Made by a program: the position numbers and the translations under genes
Notes under the pieces: model-generated
Told to the model about the DNA's origin: nothing
Database searches by the model: none
The model's input: the letters and a program-made list of their open reading frames with translations, nothing else
In this document: positions 5,238 through 5,844 of the stretch, piece by piece
How the letters are laid out: the number at the start of each line of letters is the position of its first letter
Position numbering within the stretch: position 1 is the first letter of the stretch
Assembly: GCA_947462515.1 (NCBI GenBank)
Contig: CANHPJ010000129.1
Location: forward strand, 1-5,844
DNA: 5,844 bases
DNA from: Bacteroidota bacterium
GTDB taxonomy: Bacteria; Bacteroidota; Bacteroidia; JACCXN01
Direction: 5' to 3'

Positions 5238-5844
5238 TTATGGTTTCTTTTCAGGCATAATTTTGTTGTTTTCTTCAAAATAAATTAAGTAACTATTGCT
5301 ATTGATCACCCTGGATTTTTTTAAATAGTTTTGATCCTGATAATAGGCGAATATGCAGCTGCATTCTTTTATTCTTTCAATTATATTTCCACACATTTCC
5401 TTTGGGAGAGCAGGGCAGCCGTGACTTCTTCCAATATAGCCTTGTTTTTTTATGAAAAAATCATTTACATATTCGGCTCCATGAATCACAATATCGCGGT
5501 TTCGTGCATTGTGGTTGATTTCATTTTCTATTCCCTCCATTCTGAGCGAATAGCCGTGTTTTCCATAGTAAGTTTCGGAGGTAATAAAGAAGCCGATGGC
5601 ACTTTTAAAGGAATTGAATTCATTTGAGAACTGCCTTGCAAACTCGGTTCCTGAATTTTTTCCGTGGGAGACAAAGGTTTTATTGATCAGCTTTTTTTCA
5701 TACATGTCTATCATGTAGAAACGAGGTATATTGGCAGATTTCGTATAATCAATTATGGTTAATACCGAGTCGTTATGCAGTTTTTGTTCAGCTATTAAAT
5801 TGAAATACCCTTTTAGGGCAAAATAAAAGGCTTTATAGTTTAGA
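5238..5844 (-). CDS. Murein L,D-transpeptidase catalytic-domain protein, YkuD_2 type (5' end outside window)
   Basis: The minus-strand frame stays open past the Met at 5714 to the window edge, adding 43 codons that read through LNYKAFYFALKGYFNL and SVLTIIDYTKSANIPRFY. This matches the usual start of the YkuD_2 domain (substrate-like helix, then an 'IDysk.s...R' strand), so the Met at 5714 is internal and the true start is beyond 5844. Visible landmarks, numbered from that Met, are FVSHGKNSG (14-22), the FSNEFNSFKSAIGFFIT segment (29-45), ETYYGKHGYSLR (47-58), IVIHGAEYV (75-83) and GRSHGCPALP (95-104). Cys100 (bases 5415-5417) is the presumed nucleophile, with His78 and His98 nearby. The family lies outside the inner membrane in Gram-negatives. 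Its physiological reaction is poorly characterised; it is inferred from the Cys-dependent YkuD fold. No signal peptide can be seen because the N-terminus is missing. It is convergent with the YcbB-like enzyme. Confidence 0.92.
   Translation of the reverse strand, partial: LNYKAFYFALKGYFNLIAEQKLHNDSVLTIIDYTKSANIPRFYMIDMYEKKLINKTFVSHGKNSGTEFARQFSNEFNSFKSAIGFFITSETYYGKHGYSLRMEGIENEINHNARNRDIVIHGAEYVNDFFIKKQGYIGRSHGCPALPKEMCGNIIERIKECSCIFAYYQDQNYLKKSRVINSNSYLIYFEENNKIMPEKKP

Noticed and set aside
5331..5627. Open frame of 98 codons on the plus strand
   Set aside because: It lies antisense to the conserved catalytic core of the YkuD_2 gene and resembles no protein family.
5712..5714. ATG (minus strand) as the start of the last gene
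   Set aside because: The upstream codons are open to the window end and match the N-terminal part of the YkuD_2 domain; starting here would remove part of the fold.

Overview
The window is a gene-dense, AT-rich piece of chromosome from a member of the Bacteroidota, of the Flavobacteriia, Cytophagia or Sphingobacteriia kind; I cannot name a genus. Pointers are the set of families (a YkuD_2-type L,D-transpeptidase, a lipoprotein with a coiled coil and an OmpA domain, a DUF502 protein, an Lrp regulator with a short N-terminal extension), weak or absent Shine-Dalgarno sequences, and a promoter of the Bacteroidota type (TTTG, 18 bp, TAnnTTTG). There are no RNA genes, insertion sequences, CRISPR arrays or phage genes.

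Layout from left to right. Positions 1-413 (+) hold the 3' end of a penicillin-binding protein 1C gene. It converges on an OmpA-family lipoprotein gene (521-1534, -) across a perfect 11-bp terminator hairpin. A 141-bp divergent promoter region separates the OmpA gene from an unrecognised cytoplasmic protein (1676-2395, +). The stop codon of that gene lies inside a second terminator hairpin, shared with the opposing operon. The operon (2424-3889, -) reads lrp/asnC, mmcQ/yjbR, DUF502 membrane protein. A 205-bp divergent region with two CAAAT...ATTTG palindromes separates it from a YcbB-like L,D-transpeptidase gene (4095-5222, +). That gene is tail to tail, 15 bp apart, with a second L,D-transpeptidase of the YkuD_2 subfamily (5238 to the window end, -), whose 5' end lies beyond the window.

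Four of the eight genes act on or bind peptidoglycan: PBP1C, the OmpA lipoprotein and two different L,D-transpeptidases. They are not co-transcribed, so this is a loose neighbourhood of envelope genes, not an operon. The most notable protein-level oddity is in the PBP1C fragment. The transpeptidase KTG motif reads KSA, and the usual C-terminal BiPBP_C domain is absent. I see no convincing sign of a new multi-gene system. The best leads are the altered PBP1C, the paired L,D-transpeptidases, the palindromes upstream of lrp, and the unrecognised 239-residue protein.
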